In this document: piece after piece, positions 1 to 14,800 of the stretch
Numbering within the stretch: position 1 is the stretch's first letter
Layout: each line of letters starts with the position of its first letter
Source of the DNA: Siphonodentalium dalli
Taxonomy: Eukaryota > Mollusca > Scaphopoda > Gadilida > Siphonodentaliidae
DNA length: 64,000 bases
Assembly: GCA_032622095.1 (NCBI GenBank)
Contig: CP136063.1
Span: forward strand, 6,987,814 to 7,051,813
Direction of reading: 5' to 3'
Notes under the pieces: model-generated
Told to the model about the DNA's origin: nothing
Database searches by the model: none
What the model saw: only the letters and a program-made list of their open reading frames with translations
Made by a program: the position numbers and the translations under genes

Positions 1-960
1 GTGGCGTTCTGACATTTATGCTGTGCCGCGTTTTTGCTATGTTTATTTGATGTGTTGTTTTCGATTATTTGTTTGTCGCCGATATCGCCATTTGTCCGGA
101 TTCCCTGTTTCTATATTTAAAACTGGCATGCTCGTAGTGAGCCTCGATTTAGATATTTTCTCCCAGGTCAAAATACGTCAGAGTTATGACAAAAATAGAT
201 CGACCTACATTTTCTCCATCAGAACTCTACACCAAAGAGTCTATAGACTCCTTCGGGACCTACAAAGACCTACATATGACATAGACTCCTTCGTTTGGGT
301 ATTTTTACTTATAATTGGGAAGTTTTATCATTTTTTGGTTCGTGCGAAGACCTCTTTTTATCGTGCGGGAAAAGAGAGACATTCAAAACGCGATTTCGTA
401 ATTCGACGCAATAGGCTGAATAGCCTAACCTTCAGCCGAGTTCCGGGTCAAATACGACGAATGACGTAACACAAAACAAAACGCATTTGTTGACACAAAC
501 ACCGTTTGAAGAGTTTATTATTACATAAAATTATCATTATTGATTAATTATTGATTAATTTTTGATATTTATTGTTGAATATTGGCTGCTATCAATATTT
601 ACACAAATGGTATTAATTATTTCTTATAATTGCTCCTTTGGTCAACTTTGACTATCGGAAAATGAAAATGAAAATATGCCGCTGAAAAAAATTTAATCGA
701 TATTAAAGTCTCATCCTTTCGGCAACATGGAATTGGTTTTAATTACTTAAATGATTAATATAGTAATTTGCCTTTTATCTTTGATGAAATGAGAAATGGT
801 AATTGTCTTTTTTTGCTAACATTAAATAAAATAAAATAAATTAAGTAGAAATTATTGTTTTAATTATTGTTTATTACATTTTTGCGCACGTTGGCGTCTC
901 TCTGAGTGCATTCTAGTTATGTTTGTGTTGATGTCATCGAGAGAGCACAACTTATTTCCG
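1..960. other. No gene recognised
   Basis: AT-rich DNA, with a 148-codon + ORF at 23-469 of unknown meaning: basic, Arg/Phe-rich, no domain seen. A short duplication (tagactccttcg) lies inside it. No Reeler exon was found here. Confidence 0.4.
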
Positions 961-964
961 AAAA

Positions 965-2660
965 ATCAGCACATTATCTGCTTATAATATCAATTGTTTT
1001 AGGTACATACTCTGCTTAGACTTGCCTCCTTTTGAGTCGAGTATGTGCTAAAAGAAAGCTTGTTAGTGACATTATCGACGCATAATGAGGCGACTCTAAG
1101 CAGATTATGTTCGTACAATGACAACGCACATAAGCCAAATCACAACTTTTCGGGCGTATGCTCTTTAACATGTGTTTTTACTGTGACCCGCGCCATAAAC
1201 GAAATAACTGATATGACTCCATGGTCTGCTTGTTTCAGAATCAGATTATGACATGGTGTACCTCTTTCACATTATATGTCAATTATATCCGTATTTGCGC
1301 GAGGATATGTTGGATCTCTGTCTCTGCTCTTGTTTTACCGTCGTGTCAATCGGTATCGGCGGTACATACGTACATACTGTGATATTATTTGATTCTGGAC
1401 TAAGCAGATAAGTCGTGAGTTGACTTACTCGTGTCATTGTCAGCAAATAATTTGCTTAGAATCGCCTCACTATTAGTCAACAATGCGACTGCTCATTTTC
1501 ACCACATTATCGCGTATATTCAATACATGCACAATACGTGATATCGTCACAATTGTAAATCTCACTTTTCGTCCGACATTAGAATCTTAGATTCTGGTTC
1601 TGGACAAAATAGTATAACATCAGATACACAAATGATCGAACGATTCAGCAATAGCTTGCAAACTCGAATATATCGATACGTTGTTTACTTTATGTTGTTA
1701 ACTTGTTATCGGTACAAGAAACGTAAGCAGAATTACTATATAACGAAGTCTAACTATTAAGTCAGCAGGACTCACCTGGACATTTAATGCAACATTTTAG
1801 AATTATCGCATCATGTTAGAAGTGTCGCGACATGTTATAATAGTTATTGTAATTGTGTGTGTATTGGCGTCATCTAAAGGGACCATGGTTTGCGAGCATA
1901 ACCTGTTGTATCGAAAACCCCGCACATTTTTCTGCTTATAATATAATTTGTTTTAGGTAGATAATCGCCTAATTTAGAATCGATACTGTGCTAACAATGA
2001 AAGCGTGTTAGTCACATTATCGACTCATGATGAGGTACTTCTAATCAGATTATGTGCTGACAATGACACAAATAAGCCAACTCACAACTTTAAAGGTGTA
2101 CGCTCTTTAACATGTGTTTCCACTATGGCCCGCGCCATAAAACAAAATAACGGATATGACTCAATTATCTGCTTATTTCAGAATAAAATAATCACAATAT
2201 GCACCTATTTCATACTATAGGTCGATAATGTTCGTATGTTCGTATTTGCGAGAGGATATGTTGGCGCGCAAGGAAATGACCATGTTTTACTTAACTCGAT
2301 TCATGAGTCGTTAAACTGTTGTGTTGCTGGACAACTGTTTCTCTGTTTCTGTTCTTGTTTGACCATCGTATCAATCGGAATCGCGATGAATATTAGCACA
2401 TTTTATATTAATATACTGGCGTAAATACTCACATGATCGACCTATAATGCGACACAAGTACATCATGTGATTTCATATGATTCTGAGCTAAGTAGATAAT
2501 GGAATTATAGCAGTTATCTCGTTTTTATAAGTCGTGAGTTTGCTTATTTGTGTAATGGTCCGCACATAATCTGCTAAGAATTGCCTCGCTATCAGACGAT
2601 AATGTGACTAAAATGCTTTCATTATCACCACAGTATCGACACAGATATTGTTCGTGTTTT
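965..2660. repeat. Dispersed repeat family Q, four diverged copies
   Basis: Copies at ~965-1330 (+), ~1380-1510 (-), ~1925-2400 (+) and ~2450-2660 (-). Landmarks: ttataatat...gttttaggt, gaggcgattctaagcagatt, gacacataagccaactcac, ctctttaacatgtgttttca and gcgcgaggatatgttgg. Further copies lie at 5800-6110 (-), 24000-24390 (+) and 55320-55690 (-). No coding capacity; probably a non-autonomous element. Confidence 0.72.
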
Positions 2661-2777
2661 TGGGAGAACAGGCTGTATTGTTACCACGAGATGTATTGAC
2701 ACACATAGAGCCTGGTAATATACTGTGTGAGAATCCCATCATGACGACAATGTAACATCAATATTATCCATGTGCAG

Positions 2778-2854
2778 GGTCACCGTTGTACAAGAATACT
2801 TTACGTTCTGGGCGAAGCAGCAACTAGGATTCCTCCTCCCACAAATAGATGATG
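2778..2854 (+). CDS. FRRS1: Gene A exon 1 in window: end of Reeler domain
   Basis: The acceptor is tgtgcag and the donor gtaagt. It encodes VTVVQEYFTFWAKQQ and ends QIDD. A 'TVVQ-x-Y-x-x-FW' strand is typical of the C-terminal edge of Reeler domains in FRRS1. The exon begins with one base completing a codon and ends in phase 1, which fits exon 2. The preceding Reeler exon was not found in 1-2777. It rests on a short motif and the phase match, so it is less certain than the DOMON and b561 exons. Confidence 0.65.
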
Positions 2855-5800
2855 GTAAGTGTACTTTTACTTATAACATTATCAACAATATCATTATCAA
2901 CAGAGGCGGACAACTCATGGGTAGGACTGGGTGCCCATTGTCGTCAGAGGCGGGTAACTCGTGGGTAAGAATGGCTCGCGCTTCTGATTGGCAGATGTTG
3001 GTAAAATAAATTAATTGCGGACATCGACATGGTATGTATATCATGCACTAAATATAATCAAAGGTCGATTATCTGCTAGTTATGCCTGACAGGCTGATGG
3101 CATTGATAAACATTACATGCAAAGATGCACGGACAGCTAATCATGATCCTAGTACTAAATTTGATTATATGTTGTATGTGCCTAACAGACGGACATCATT
3201 CACAAAGCTGAAATTCAAAGATTGATCAGGGTTGACATTTCACATTCAGAATGAGCGGAGTTCTTGACGCATAAATAAATGCAGGCAGTTACTATAGCAA
3301 TACACACGGTGACACCATTGTCGTCCCCACGTGTATAATGATCAGCATATTATAGGTTGGGCACATCCTGTATTCCACTATTATTGTGGTATATGACCAC
3401 TATCGTTTTGTGAATTTGATAAAAGAGGGATAATCCAACACCAAATTTTGCAAAAATTATTCAAAATCAGTGTCGCACTAATTCGGTATTTTACATATAT
3501 ATCGTCCAGGAGAATGATTAACCATGACGGCACACGATAAGCAACTCAACTGGCATTCAATTAGTTTAACTGTAAAATTTGTTATGAAGGGGCGATCGAG
3601 TAATCTCATTATTATCATTTTTAAAGGCATATATTAGTAATATTGTCGAATAACAGAGCTGGTGCAAAAGAATGCACAACAAATTTTTGTCGGAAGAATG
3701 TTCACTCGCTGCGATATTGTTAAGATTGACATTTTGCTGTGTACTGGTATGATTGTGCCGACTTCTATTTCCGACACCAATAAAGGAAACATGAATATGT
3801 TATGGTCACATACCACTATGGTAGTGGTATACCACTTTGATAGTGAAATTCGGGATGTGCCTGATTTGTTTTAAGGCAATATAATGTGAATTGTGATTGA
3901 TGTAGTTGGTTCTGTGTCTTACACAAATACCATGTACCAGTTTGTGCTTTGATGATAAATAGCATGATACATGGGTAGCAGTAAGAACAGTTTCCAGGTG
4001 TTACATGGATATTGTTTACAGCCACTTTGATATGTGACCCGCCATATCAAATCCAGTCGTAAGTCGGGAAATTTTTTAACCTGTGCCAATGCATTCTCTT
4101 ATATATGCGAGTCGACCATAGGTCGTCTCGCATATATAAGAGAATGCATTGGCCTAACAATTTTTTACAATTTTAATAATTTGTTCTTGTATTCTTTAAC
4201 AATTTTATAATTTCACCCATACTGAGCCCCAGACAAACATGAGCAGACGACACTCTATATGCTTCTATATATGTGTGGGACTCCCTGCATGTTAATGGAT
4301 GTTTTTTATTTTATGATATGGTGTTCATTATATAATAACGATAGCATTTATCCAAACAAAATCATCAATTAAATTTGGTAACATAAGCTGTCGGTCTATC
4401 GCCAAATATGTGGGTAAGTGGAAATGACGAGTTAATAGCAGTGGCAACTAAACTGGGATATTTCGTGCACCAAGGTGTAACTCCCTTTTGACGAAAACGC
4501 TCGTTCGCTAATGATGTGTTTCACAATTGCCACTAACTGATTCAAATTTCATAAACAATCACTACAATATATCGACACACTAATATGACAATGGCAGGTT
4601 AATATGGTCTCTAATCCGTGCCTACATACTTGATCAAATATTCACTCGCGAATGTGAAACTCAGGTGTGTAATTTGCGATATGTATACTAATGGCAACAT
4701 AGTTATACAATGATAATGCGTACACATACACGGATGTACAGATTGAACATTGTACAGTCAAATAGTAGTTTAATTTATACATTACATGTTGACAATCTGT
4801 CTTGTCGTCGCAATGTGCACACTGATTAGTAGTTAGTATAAATTGTGTTACATTGTTTCGCTATCTATCGTGTTTGGCATGCTAACGTGCTATTTTTGTA
4901 ATTTCTCCAGAAACAACACGGACCGAAGCAGACGTTACGCAGCATTCAACGTCAAGTACATGGGATCCTTTGACAGACGGATCACCAACTTCACGTGCGT
5001 AGATAAATAGTGTTGCCAGTCATCCTTATTAATTGATTCGTCTGCTACATCACAGCCAACTCAAAGTCAATAACGTTCTATAGAAGAGTATTAGTTTTCA
5101 AATGTTGCAAACTTAAATAATATACTAGCATTACATTGATGCGACTCATACGTGTATTTACTATATTTTCAAACAAAATTTACGTAGAAATAAAAATCAT
5201 ATCCCCAGAATGCCGACCGGGTTATCCTGCTATCAACATATTATCCTGCTCTCAAAATGTTATCCTGCTCTCAAAATGTTATCCTGCTCTCAACATGTTA
5301 TCCTGCTCTCAAAATGTTATCCTGCTCTCAACATGTTATCCTACTCTCAGCACTGCATCGTGATGTCATTTTGTGAGTCATCCTCGCTGGTTATTTTAAC
5401 ACAAATGGTTGGTGGTGGTGTGGTTTTAAGAATGCATTAGGTCTAACCAGATATGTGTTTCATTGTGGTCTGGGTCGTTAAAAGTTAAGTATAGGCTATA
5501 CAATATACACGCATGTCAATACATTGGCAGATGTATATATGTATAAATATTGTGTTTGACATTAAAACATAGATACGTGGTGGCAGATCGTATGTAGCCA
5601 CAGTGTTTCAGTTCGAAAGGCTGGATATGCGAATAATCCGGAGTGGCAAATTCTCAATACACTCTGGTTATGCCAGTATTGGTTGGATAGCTCAAAATAT
5701 GTACAGGCAGGTAGGACATTGCAATCTAAGACATGTCATACAGGTGGTATAATTAGACGGTGTCATAATTATGAATCTAACTGAAGAATACATAATCGTA

Positions 5801-8800
5801 GAAATACACACATAATCGACCTATAATGTGAAATAGGTATATAATGTGATTATTTGATTATAAGATAAGCAGATATTGTACCATTAACCGTTACTTCGTT
5901 TTATAGTGAGGGCCACGGTGAATGTGTTAAAGAACGTACACCTGGCAAGTCGTGAGTTGGCTTATTTGTGTCATTGTCCGCACATAATCTGCTTAGAATC
6001 GCAGTCGATAATGCGACTAATATGTTCTGATGTTTAGCACATGGTCGACTAAAAATGAGACGAATCTGAGCAAATTATCTACCTAAAACAAGTTATATTA
6101 TACGCAGATAGGCTGAACTGCACCCATATTTGTTGCTAGACATATGTGACCCGTCATATCAAAACCAGTCATAAGTCGAAAAATCTACGGAGTAGGCGAG
6201 ACAAGCTATTCTTTCTATCAATTTTCTACGATTCTAAGTTTTCTGTGCCAATGCATTCCATTATATATGCGAGTCGACCATAGGTCGCCTCGCATATATA
6301 AGAAAATGCATTGGCCTAACAATTTTTGACAATTTTAATAATTTGTTCTTGTATTCTTTAACAATTTTATAATTTCACCCATACAGAGCCCCAGACAAAC
6401 ATGAGCAGACGACACTCTTCTATATGCTTCTAAATATTGTGGGGCTCCCTGCAGGGTAATGGCTGTTTTTTATTTGATGTCCTAACAAGAAATTCAATTA
6501 ATAGAGGAAAAACACCCACTGTCCTGAGTGGTATTGATAAGCTATTGGGGGGGGGGGGGTCTACCACTTCGCATGCAAAATAACACGAATGACACCAACA
6601 GCTTGGATGTGAGAGTAATCCACCATATATGGTAGATATTCAACCAGACTGTGCTTAAGTTTCTCAATTGGTGACTGATGTACATATACAGTACACACAA
6701 ATAGTAATAACAATTAACGTTGTGATTTTGAAATTAACCATGCTAGATTATTGACGGTAAGGTGGTATTAACTACTACGAGCATAATAATATTACTATTC
6801 TTTTATAATATATGTGGGCATGATGTATGGAAATATTAAAGGTACTCAATCCGATAAAACTCATCTCAATTACTATTTAAATGGCTTCGGGGGTCAAAAA
6901 TATTTGATTCGAGTCGAGGAAGTCACCCATCAAAGCTCAGATTTGTTAGATATCGATTTTAGAAATCTATTATTTTTCATTATCGGGAATTCGTTCTGGC
7001 CCAGAAGACATTCAAAATTGCGCACCCTGATTATAGAGTTATCCATCCTTGTCTGTTTGAATAGAGTTTTGGCGTAAAATCTCTAGCAGGTTACCAAATT
7101 GACGGCAGTTATTAGTACTCATCTCGAGCAATTAAAAAATTTCAAAAATCAATATCTAATAACTCTGAGCTTTGTTTGATGGTTTCCTCGACTCGAATCA
7201 AATATTTTTTACCCCCAAAGCCAAAGAAATAGTAATATAGGACCCTCTGATCGGATTGTTGTTATTGGAATCTGTTGAGATGGGGACCCTCTTTTCGTAT
7301 TGAGTACCTTTAAAGGACAAACCAATAGTTACAATACAATTATAACTGTTTTTTTTAATTAAGAGCAAGAAGAGCTAATTGGGCTTAAGCACAATAAGGG
7401 ATATTCCTTATTGCGCTTATAAGCTCAATAAGGGAATCTCTATTGTGCTTAAGCGCAATAAGGGAATATTTAATTGCGCTTAAGCGCAATGAAGAATATT
7501 CAAATTTCGCTGATAAAGCCTAATAATGAATCTCTTATTAAAGAATAATATATTATATATAGTACATAAACTCCTTATAATACAGATGGTGTAGTCCATC
7601 TCCATTCTCCATGGCACAATGGGTGGAACAAATATAGGATTATTCTACTATTTGCAGAAGAGTGATCTAATGAGAGATATATTAATTGTGTTTAAGTGGA
7701 ATGGGAAGTAATTGCGGTTAAGCATAATAAGGAATGTCTTATTGCATTCTCATTGGGCTTAAGCGCAATTAGAGATTCCTTAAGTTATTGCGGTTAATCG
7801 AAATTGTCTATTAAATGTCAATTTTGATTCCCATAGAGATCATCAATGATGTCTATGCGCAAGGGCGACGTGCCAATCTTCTCTATTGGGATTCCAATTG
7901 TTGGCTCATTAAATATGCACATATGCTTAAGATACAGTCGCGCATGAAGCGCGCTCCCGTAAGTCGGGTTTTGGATCCCAGTTAATGCAAATAGTATTGA
8001 AATAATCGGTTTTCCCCAATAAACAACCATATATTCAATATACATGTTTTGGAGCAGAATTAGGCAGTCCATATTGGACGCCATCATGGAATTTATTTTT
8101 TTTTGGTTTAATTTTCACACATATTTATTAGTTATGTGGATGGAGTTCTCATTAAACCTCACATCCTTATATTGGTTACAGTAATGCCCAAAGTAATTGA
8201 CCACTTAACCCAATCAGAATTATTGGTAATTTTTCAGGATTTAAAATCCTGAAAAATTACCAATAATTATGCTGTGGTTAAGTGGTCAATTACTTTAGAC
8301 ATTACTGTACGAGGATTGAGTTATCATTACACCTCAAATCCTTATATTGGTTACAGTAATGCCCAAAGTAATTGACCACTTAACCACAGCAGAATTATGA
8401 GTATTTGTTCAGCATTTAAAATCCTGACAAATTACCCATTATTATGCTGTGGTTAAGTGGTCAATTACTTTGTACATTACTGTATGAGGATTGAGTTATC
8501 ATTACACCTCAAATCCTTATATTGGTTACAGTAATGCCCAAAGTAATTGACCACTTAACCACAGCAGAATTATGGGTATTTTTTCAGCATTTAAAATCCT
8601 GACAAATTACCAATAATTATGCTGTGGTTAAGTGGTCAATTACTTTGGACATTACTGTATGAGGATGGAGTTAAACCTCACATGAGTGTGTTGGGGATTT
8701 GGACCTTGACTTGGGACCTTTTGTTTTTAACGCGACAAATGCGCATACACCTTATACACAAATTTCTTATGTAACCAGAGTTTTTCTTGGATAAGATGAG

Positions 8801-11800
8801 TTTGAATCCTGCTTACATTTTAAAATGTCGTCAGTTTTATATTGTCTGCAGCGGAACTCAACGCGTTGAAGCAAAAGTTACAAAAGATATAATGTGTATG
8901 TAACGAGACTATAATACAACTGAAAAAATAAATTGAGGGAGGGGTGGGCGATACAGGGAACTAAGGGTTGAACCGATATAAATTTGTAGAGCAACAACGA
9001 CCAATGTTGACACATTATGCATCTGAACTCAGAGATCAACTCTACTGTTGCAACAAGGCTTTAAAATAGGGGGGTGTCAGAATCTTAGTCATCTCTATAT
9101 AGTGCCAGAATAGTCATTTATGGACTTCTATAAGATGTTGGGTTGGTTATATGGACTCGGAGAAAAAGTGGTTTGTACCGATGAACTGACATAAATTAGT
9201 GGAGCGATGTTGCATCGCGACTGTACTAAAGCAGCAATGATATCAAATTGGGGGGGGGGGGGGGTCTGAAATTATATATCTCTATAGATGGCACCAGGAT
9301 TATATAGAAAGGAATAGCAATTGATATACGTATACGGTATACTATAGTAATACCATAGACATATAAGTGCAAGTATCACATGATAAAATATTACGTAACG
9401 TGACTATACCGATGAAAGAAATAAATAAATTGGACCGGGATTAGAGGTTGGGTTGGTTATATGTTGATAATTGGATATGGAATTCATACCGATTAAACGA
9501 TACAAATTAGTGGAGCGATAAAGACCAATGTTGACATTTATTCAGGCTACGCGGGAGAAAATAGGGGTTTATACGATAGACCGAAATAAATTTGTCGGGT
9601 GATAATGACCAATGTTGACCTATAAAGTAACGCGACTGTACTGTCGGATAATTATCAGGTGTAACCGGTCAAATATGGACTCTAGTGACCAATATAGAAC
9701 AGCTCAGAAAACATTCGCAGGGCCCTAAAATTTATATAACACTGCATTTGCCATTAAAATCGATTTATGTCAATAAAACTGTCATTTTTCAAAATTTTAA
9801 GCTGAGACTTGGAGTGTGGGTGGGATACCTACATATTCCTAAAATGACAGAGTACAGCACGTAATTATGTTTTAGATGGAAGAAATGAATTTTTTTCAAT
9901 GATAAAATTTAACATGGAATTTACCATTAAAATCGATTTATGTCGATAAAACTGTCTTTTTTTCAAACTTTTAGGCTGAGACTTGGTGCATGTGCGTGGG
10001 ATACATATATGTTACTAAAATGACAGAGTCCAGCGCGTAATTATGTTTTAGATGGAAGAAATTGAATTTTTTTCGATGATAAATTTTAACATGGAATTGT
10101 CCCATTCAAATCTATTTATGTCGATAAAACTGTTATTTTTCAAAAATTTAAGCTGAGACTCGGTGTTTCTGCGTGGAATACCTATATATTCCGAAAACGG
10201 CAGGGTTACGCACGTAATTATCTTTTAGATGGAAGAAATTGATTTGTTTCGATGATAAAAATCCAGCGTAAAATAATCGCCAATGGAGGCTTCTTGCATC
10301 GCGACTGTACTAAAGCAGCAATGATATCAAATTGGGGGGGGGGGGGTCTGAAATTATCTATCTCTATAGATGGCACCAGGATTATATAGAAAGGAATAGC
10401 AATTGATATACGTATACGGTATACTATAGTAATACCATAGACAAATAAGTACAAGTATCACATGATAAAATATTACGTAACGTGACTATACCGATGAAAG
10501 AAATAAATAAATTGGACCGGGATTAGAGGTTGGGTTGGTTATATGTTGATAATTGGATATGGAATTCATACCGATGAAACGATACAAATTAGTGGAGCGA
10601 TAAAGACCAATGTTGACATTTAGTCAGGCTACGCGGGAGAAAATAGGGGTTGATACGATAGACCGAAATAAATTTGTCGGGTGATAATGACCATTGTTAT
10701 CCTTCAAACCATTTTCCTCTCTTCTGATTGGCTGAGAGTGCGTCACATGGTGGGCGATAAATCACCATATTACCCTCGAGGGTAACATTGTCTCAGTTAT
10801 TGACCGGTCAGCTGTTACCAGTAAACATAGAACTGCGAAGAACTCACCGCGCAGAGATTCTCTGAAAGCTCTCTGATAATTTTGAAAAACACTGTTTTTA
10901 TAAACCCCACTGTTTCATAACAACCGCGAACTGTGGTGTTTGCAATTTGCATAATTGTGTGTTTTTTTATTTGCAATTTGAGCACGCTATGTATAAATGG
11001 TGTTATCACAGACACATATCTGTTATAACGTGTAATATTCATATTGGACCTTTTTATATCAATAATAAAGACCGTGGGACAAATATATAAACCTTATTAT
11101 GTAGTTGGTATGCTGCAGACAATTGCACATACGATGTACATACGTTACAACTACGTTTATATACTAGATCAAATAGCCACTCTTTGCTGTTTATCAATTG
11201 ATTATTTCTTTTCTTCAATACATTCATCAGACTTCAGAGAATACCCGTATATTGCGTAACGATCTGTGACAGATGTCAATTTCTGTTTGCACTACCACAA
11301 CGTGTTAGTTCCACATTTTAGCATTCTGGAAATTAACACGTCTGTCGGCGTCTTTACGCTCATTTGAAACGAAACCGAACATTTCGCTGCATGGCTACTC
11401 AACTTCGAAATTGCTTTACTCCTCTTTCCGTGAACCGATTTCCACAATGCAACCAGCAAACTGACCGGAGAATATCTGCGCAAATGACGGGTATGTTAAT
11501 TGATCCAGATTATGAATGTTTTATTTTCTAAATAGCGATGATTCCAACATAAAATTAACTTTTCGAACTGGATTAAAGAATATATGCGCACATTTATTCC
11601 TGCTATTAAGGAGGTTCGTGTGTACTCCATTGTCAGATAACAAAACAGTTATCACCCTTGTTTTCGTGAGACACGGGGATTTGTCGCCGCTCTCGACCTG
11701 GAATGTCACCCTCGGGCCTGGTGGCCCTCGGGTGACATTCCAGGTCTCGAGCGGGCGACAAATCCCCGTGTCTCACTCAATCGCGGGCGATAACTGTATA

Positions 11801-14800
11801 ATGTTGACCTATAAAGTAACGCGACTGTACTGTCGGATAATTATCAGGTGTAACCGGTCAAATATGGACTCTAGTGGCCCATATAGAACAGCTCAGAAAA
11901 CATTCGCAGGGCCCTAAAATTTATTTAACACCGCATTTGCCATTAAAATCGATTTATATCGATAAAACTGTCATTTTACAAACTTTTAAGCTGATACTTG
12001 GAGTGTGTGGGTGGGATACCTACATATTCCTAAAATGACAGAGTACAGCACGTAATTATGTTTTAGATGGAAGAAATGAATTTTTTTCAATGATAAAATT
12101 TAACATGGAATTTACCATTAACATCGATTTATGTCGATAAAACTGTCTTTTTTCAAACCTTTAGGCTGAGACTTGGTGCATGTGCGTGGGATACATATAT
12201 GTTCCTAAAATGACAGAGTCCATCGCGTAATTATGTTTTAGATGGAAGAAATTGAATTTTTTTCGATGATAAATTTTAACATGGAATTCAAATTGTCCCA
12301 TTCAAATCTATTTATGTCGATAAAACTGTTATTTTTCAAAAATTTAAGCTGAGACTCGGTGTTTCTGCGTGGAATACCTATATATTCCGAAAACGGCAGG
12401 GTTAAGCACGTAATTATCTTTTAGATGGAAGAAATTGATTTGTTTCGATGATAAAAATCCAGCGTAAAATAATCGCCAATGGAGGCTTCGCTTCGCATGG
12501 TTGGCAATTATCACGATACACAGGGAACACTTTGACGTTCGTACTCATATTTCACCAATTGTTGTACCTGGCTTTCCAATCCTAAGTTTCAAGGGGAAAT
12601 GTCTAATTTTACTCTATTTGTCGTTATATACATATTATACATATTTATCACACCATTTATTATTCATTTTCATAAAAATAAAAAAAAGAAGCCGAAGATG
12701 ACATGTTTAAACTGTTTGAAGCACGAATTTGGCGATAACTTATCAGAGTACGTTATACTTGTGATAGTTACGTTACGCACACGTGTTCCAATATCCTATT
12801 GCGATAATCGCTTAACCCTTCAGTTTTCAACGGCATTTCAATTGGTTGAAATTAAAATTTCTCAAGTTCCAGCTCAACACGAATCTAGTGACCTAATTGG
12901 TAGAAATACTTTAGCAGTAATTCTTAGTTTTATAAGTCATAACTCTAATTTTATTGACGATACGAGCTCAACATCATAATATGTCACTGTTTATGGCGGT
13001 GTTATCCAAACGTGTGCTTTGATAATGGTTATAAATTTATTTTGCGATCAAACGTCAGTGCAGCCCAGCAGAAACGCATAGGCACTAGTTCAATTCAGCA
13101 GAAACGCATAAGTCCTACGATTATAGTACACCCACTGAACGCGCTTCGCGCGTTGGTCAGTGTGTGAAAAATTGTAAGAAACATTTATTTAAAAAAAGAT
13201 GATAAAACATTGTTAGGCCATTGCATTCTCTTATATATGCGAATCGACCTATGGTCCACTCTAATATATAAGGGAATGCATTGGCGCAGGGTAAAAAAAT
13301 CGAACTTGGCACTTATAATAATGTAAGCGATTTAGCTTTGCGTCACCACATTCGGCACGACTTCATCTGTTATATGAAACCTAGATCTTTTGCATTTGTA
13401 TTATATTTTTTGTATTTACTCAATATTATAAATTCAGACTTAGGACTGGATTTGATATGGCGGGTCACATATGTGTGGCTCTCTGCTGTGGGTGAGACAC
13501 CCCACACCCCCTCTAGCCACATCCCTGACTGGATTTGATATGGCGGGTCACACATGTGTAGCTTTCTGCTGTGGGTGAGACACCCCCACACCCCCTCTAG
13601 CCACATCCCTGACTGGATTTGATATGGCGGGTCGCATATGTGTAGCCCTCTGCTGTGGGTGAGACACACCCACACCCCATCTAGCCACATCCCTGACTGG
13701 ATTTGATATGGCGGGTCGCATATGTGTAGCTCTCTGCTGTGGGTGAGACACCCCCACACCACCTCAAGCCACATCCCTGACTGGATTTGATATGGTGGGT
13801 CACATATGTGTTACCGTTGTAGTCATTTTCTATAATACAAGCTCAAGGGACAAGCGACAAGCGACACAACCATTTTGTCTCATTCCAGCTGATACTACAG
13901 AGTTGGCAACCGGGGGATCTGACATGGATAGACACACCACGCCTGTTTCGACAACATTTGAAGTGAGTTCACTATTGCCTTAATATTAAAGTTTTCTTAT
14001 ATACAATTGACTGTGGCAGATATTGTGCTAGCAAGTACGTTTGATTCTAACATATTATATATATTTGCAGTAAATTAGTTAAATGTACTAATTATATTTA
14101 AAAAGGGGTTCTGGCCATGACAACTGTGGCCCCTGATACCAACTTATCGGTCTGTGCATGACACTGGGCCAATGATTTGTATACACTGTGGTCGCTACCG
14201 GAATGGCGGTATCCAGCTGTTTATTAAGACATTGGACACTTATGTGGGACATGATTTGATTTGAGTTCCCGGTAATAACATATCGTATGTACATGATGTT
14301 GCATCTAATGAAATTAGAGTAGAATTAACATAAATGTCATGCTTTGTTATGTGTTTATTTTCGTGTTCTTAATATGTTATGTCTGCTGATTGTTGGCAGT
14401 CGTGTGTCGTATATCAGGATAGTACATATTGTAATATGTCTCTCCAGCCTTCCCTGACGCCCGCCAAATCGTGTGGAACAGAAACAGGTTGCTTCCATGA
14501 CTGTGCGGATAATAACTGCGGTTTCATTGTGACTTGGTGTACCAGGGGTTTGAACAGAACATTCACAATAACAGCAAATTCAAACCAGAACCGATGGATA
14601 GCCCTCGCCCTATCACGTGACCAGAATATGGTGAGTGTTACATTGATACAATGCTACATTCACAGCTTCCGTTTGCCAATGATGATATATGCGCATACAT
14701 GATACATGATACAATTGATGAACATTGGATCAGACAGAATGCGGAAGCTGTTTTATACAAACACAAATGTTGTCAGCATATTAAGCATATCAGTGTCAAT

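Larger units (their letters stand above)
10293..12482 (+). repeat. Segmental duplication, copy 2, split by a 1.1-kb insertion
   Basis: Module A' (10293-10690) and module B' (11798-12482) are near copies of 9209-10290. They are separated by 10692-11797, which is related to a sequence at 51150-52150 and absent from copy 1. So the duplication came first and the insertion later. Confidence 0.83.

Noticed and set aside
11516-11917. 133-codon + ORF
   Set aside because: It runs through both arms of the 111-bp hairpin and into the duplicated module B', so it is composite repeat sequence.
12501-12979. 126-codon ORF with a hydrophobic start and Lys-rich stretch
   Set aside because: No homology, splice support or codon pattern recognised. 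It begins at the edge of duplicated repeat module B'. Possible but unsupported.
13370-13774. 134-codon minus ORF with repeated HSRELHICDPPYQIQSGMWL-type peptide
   Set aside because: It is a read-through of the 84-bp satellite, whose unit length allows an open frame.
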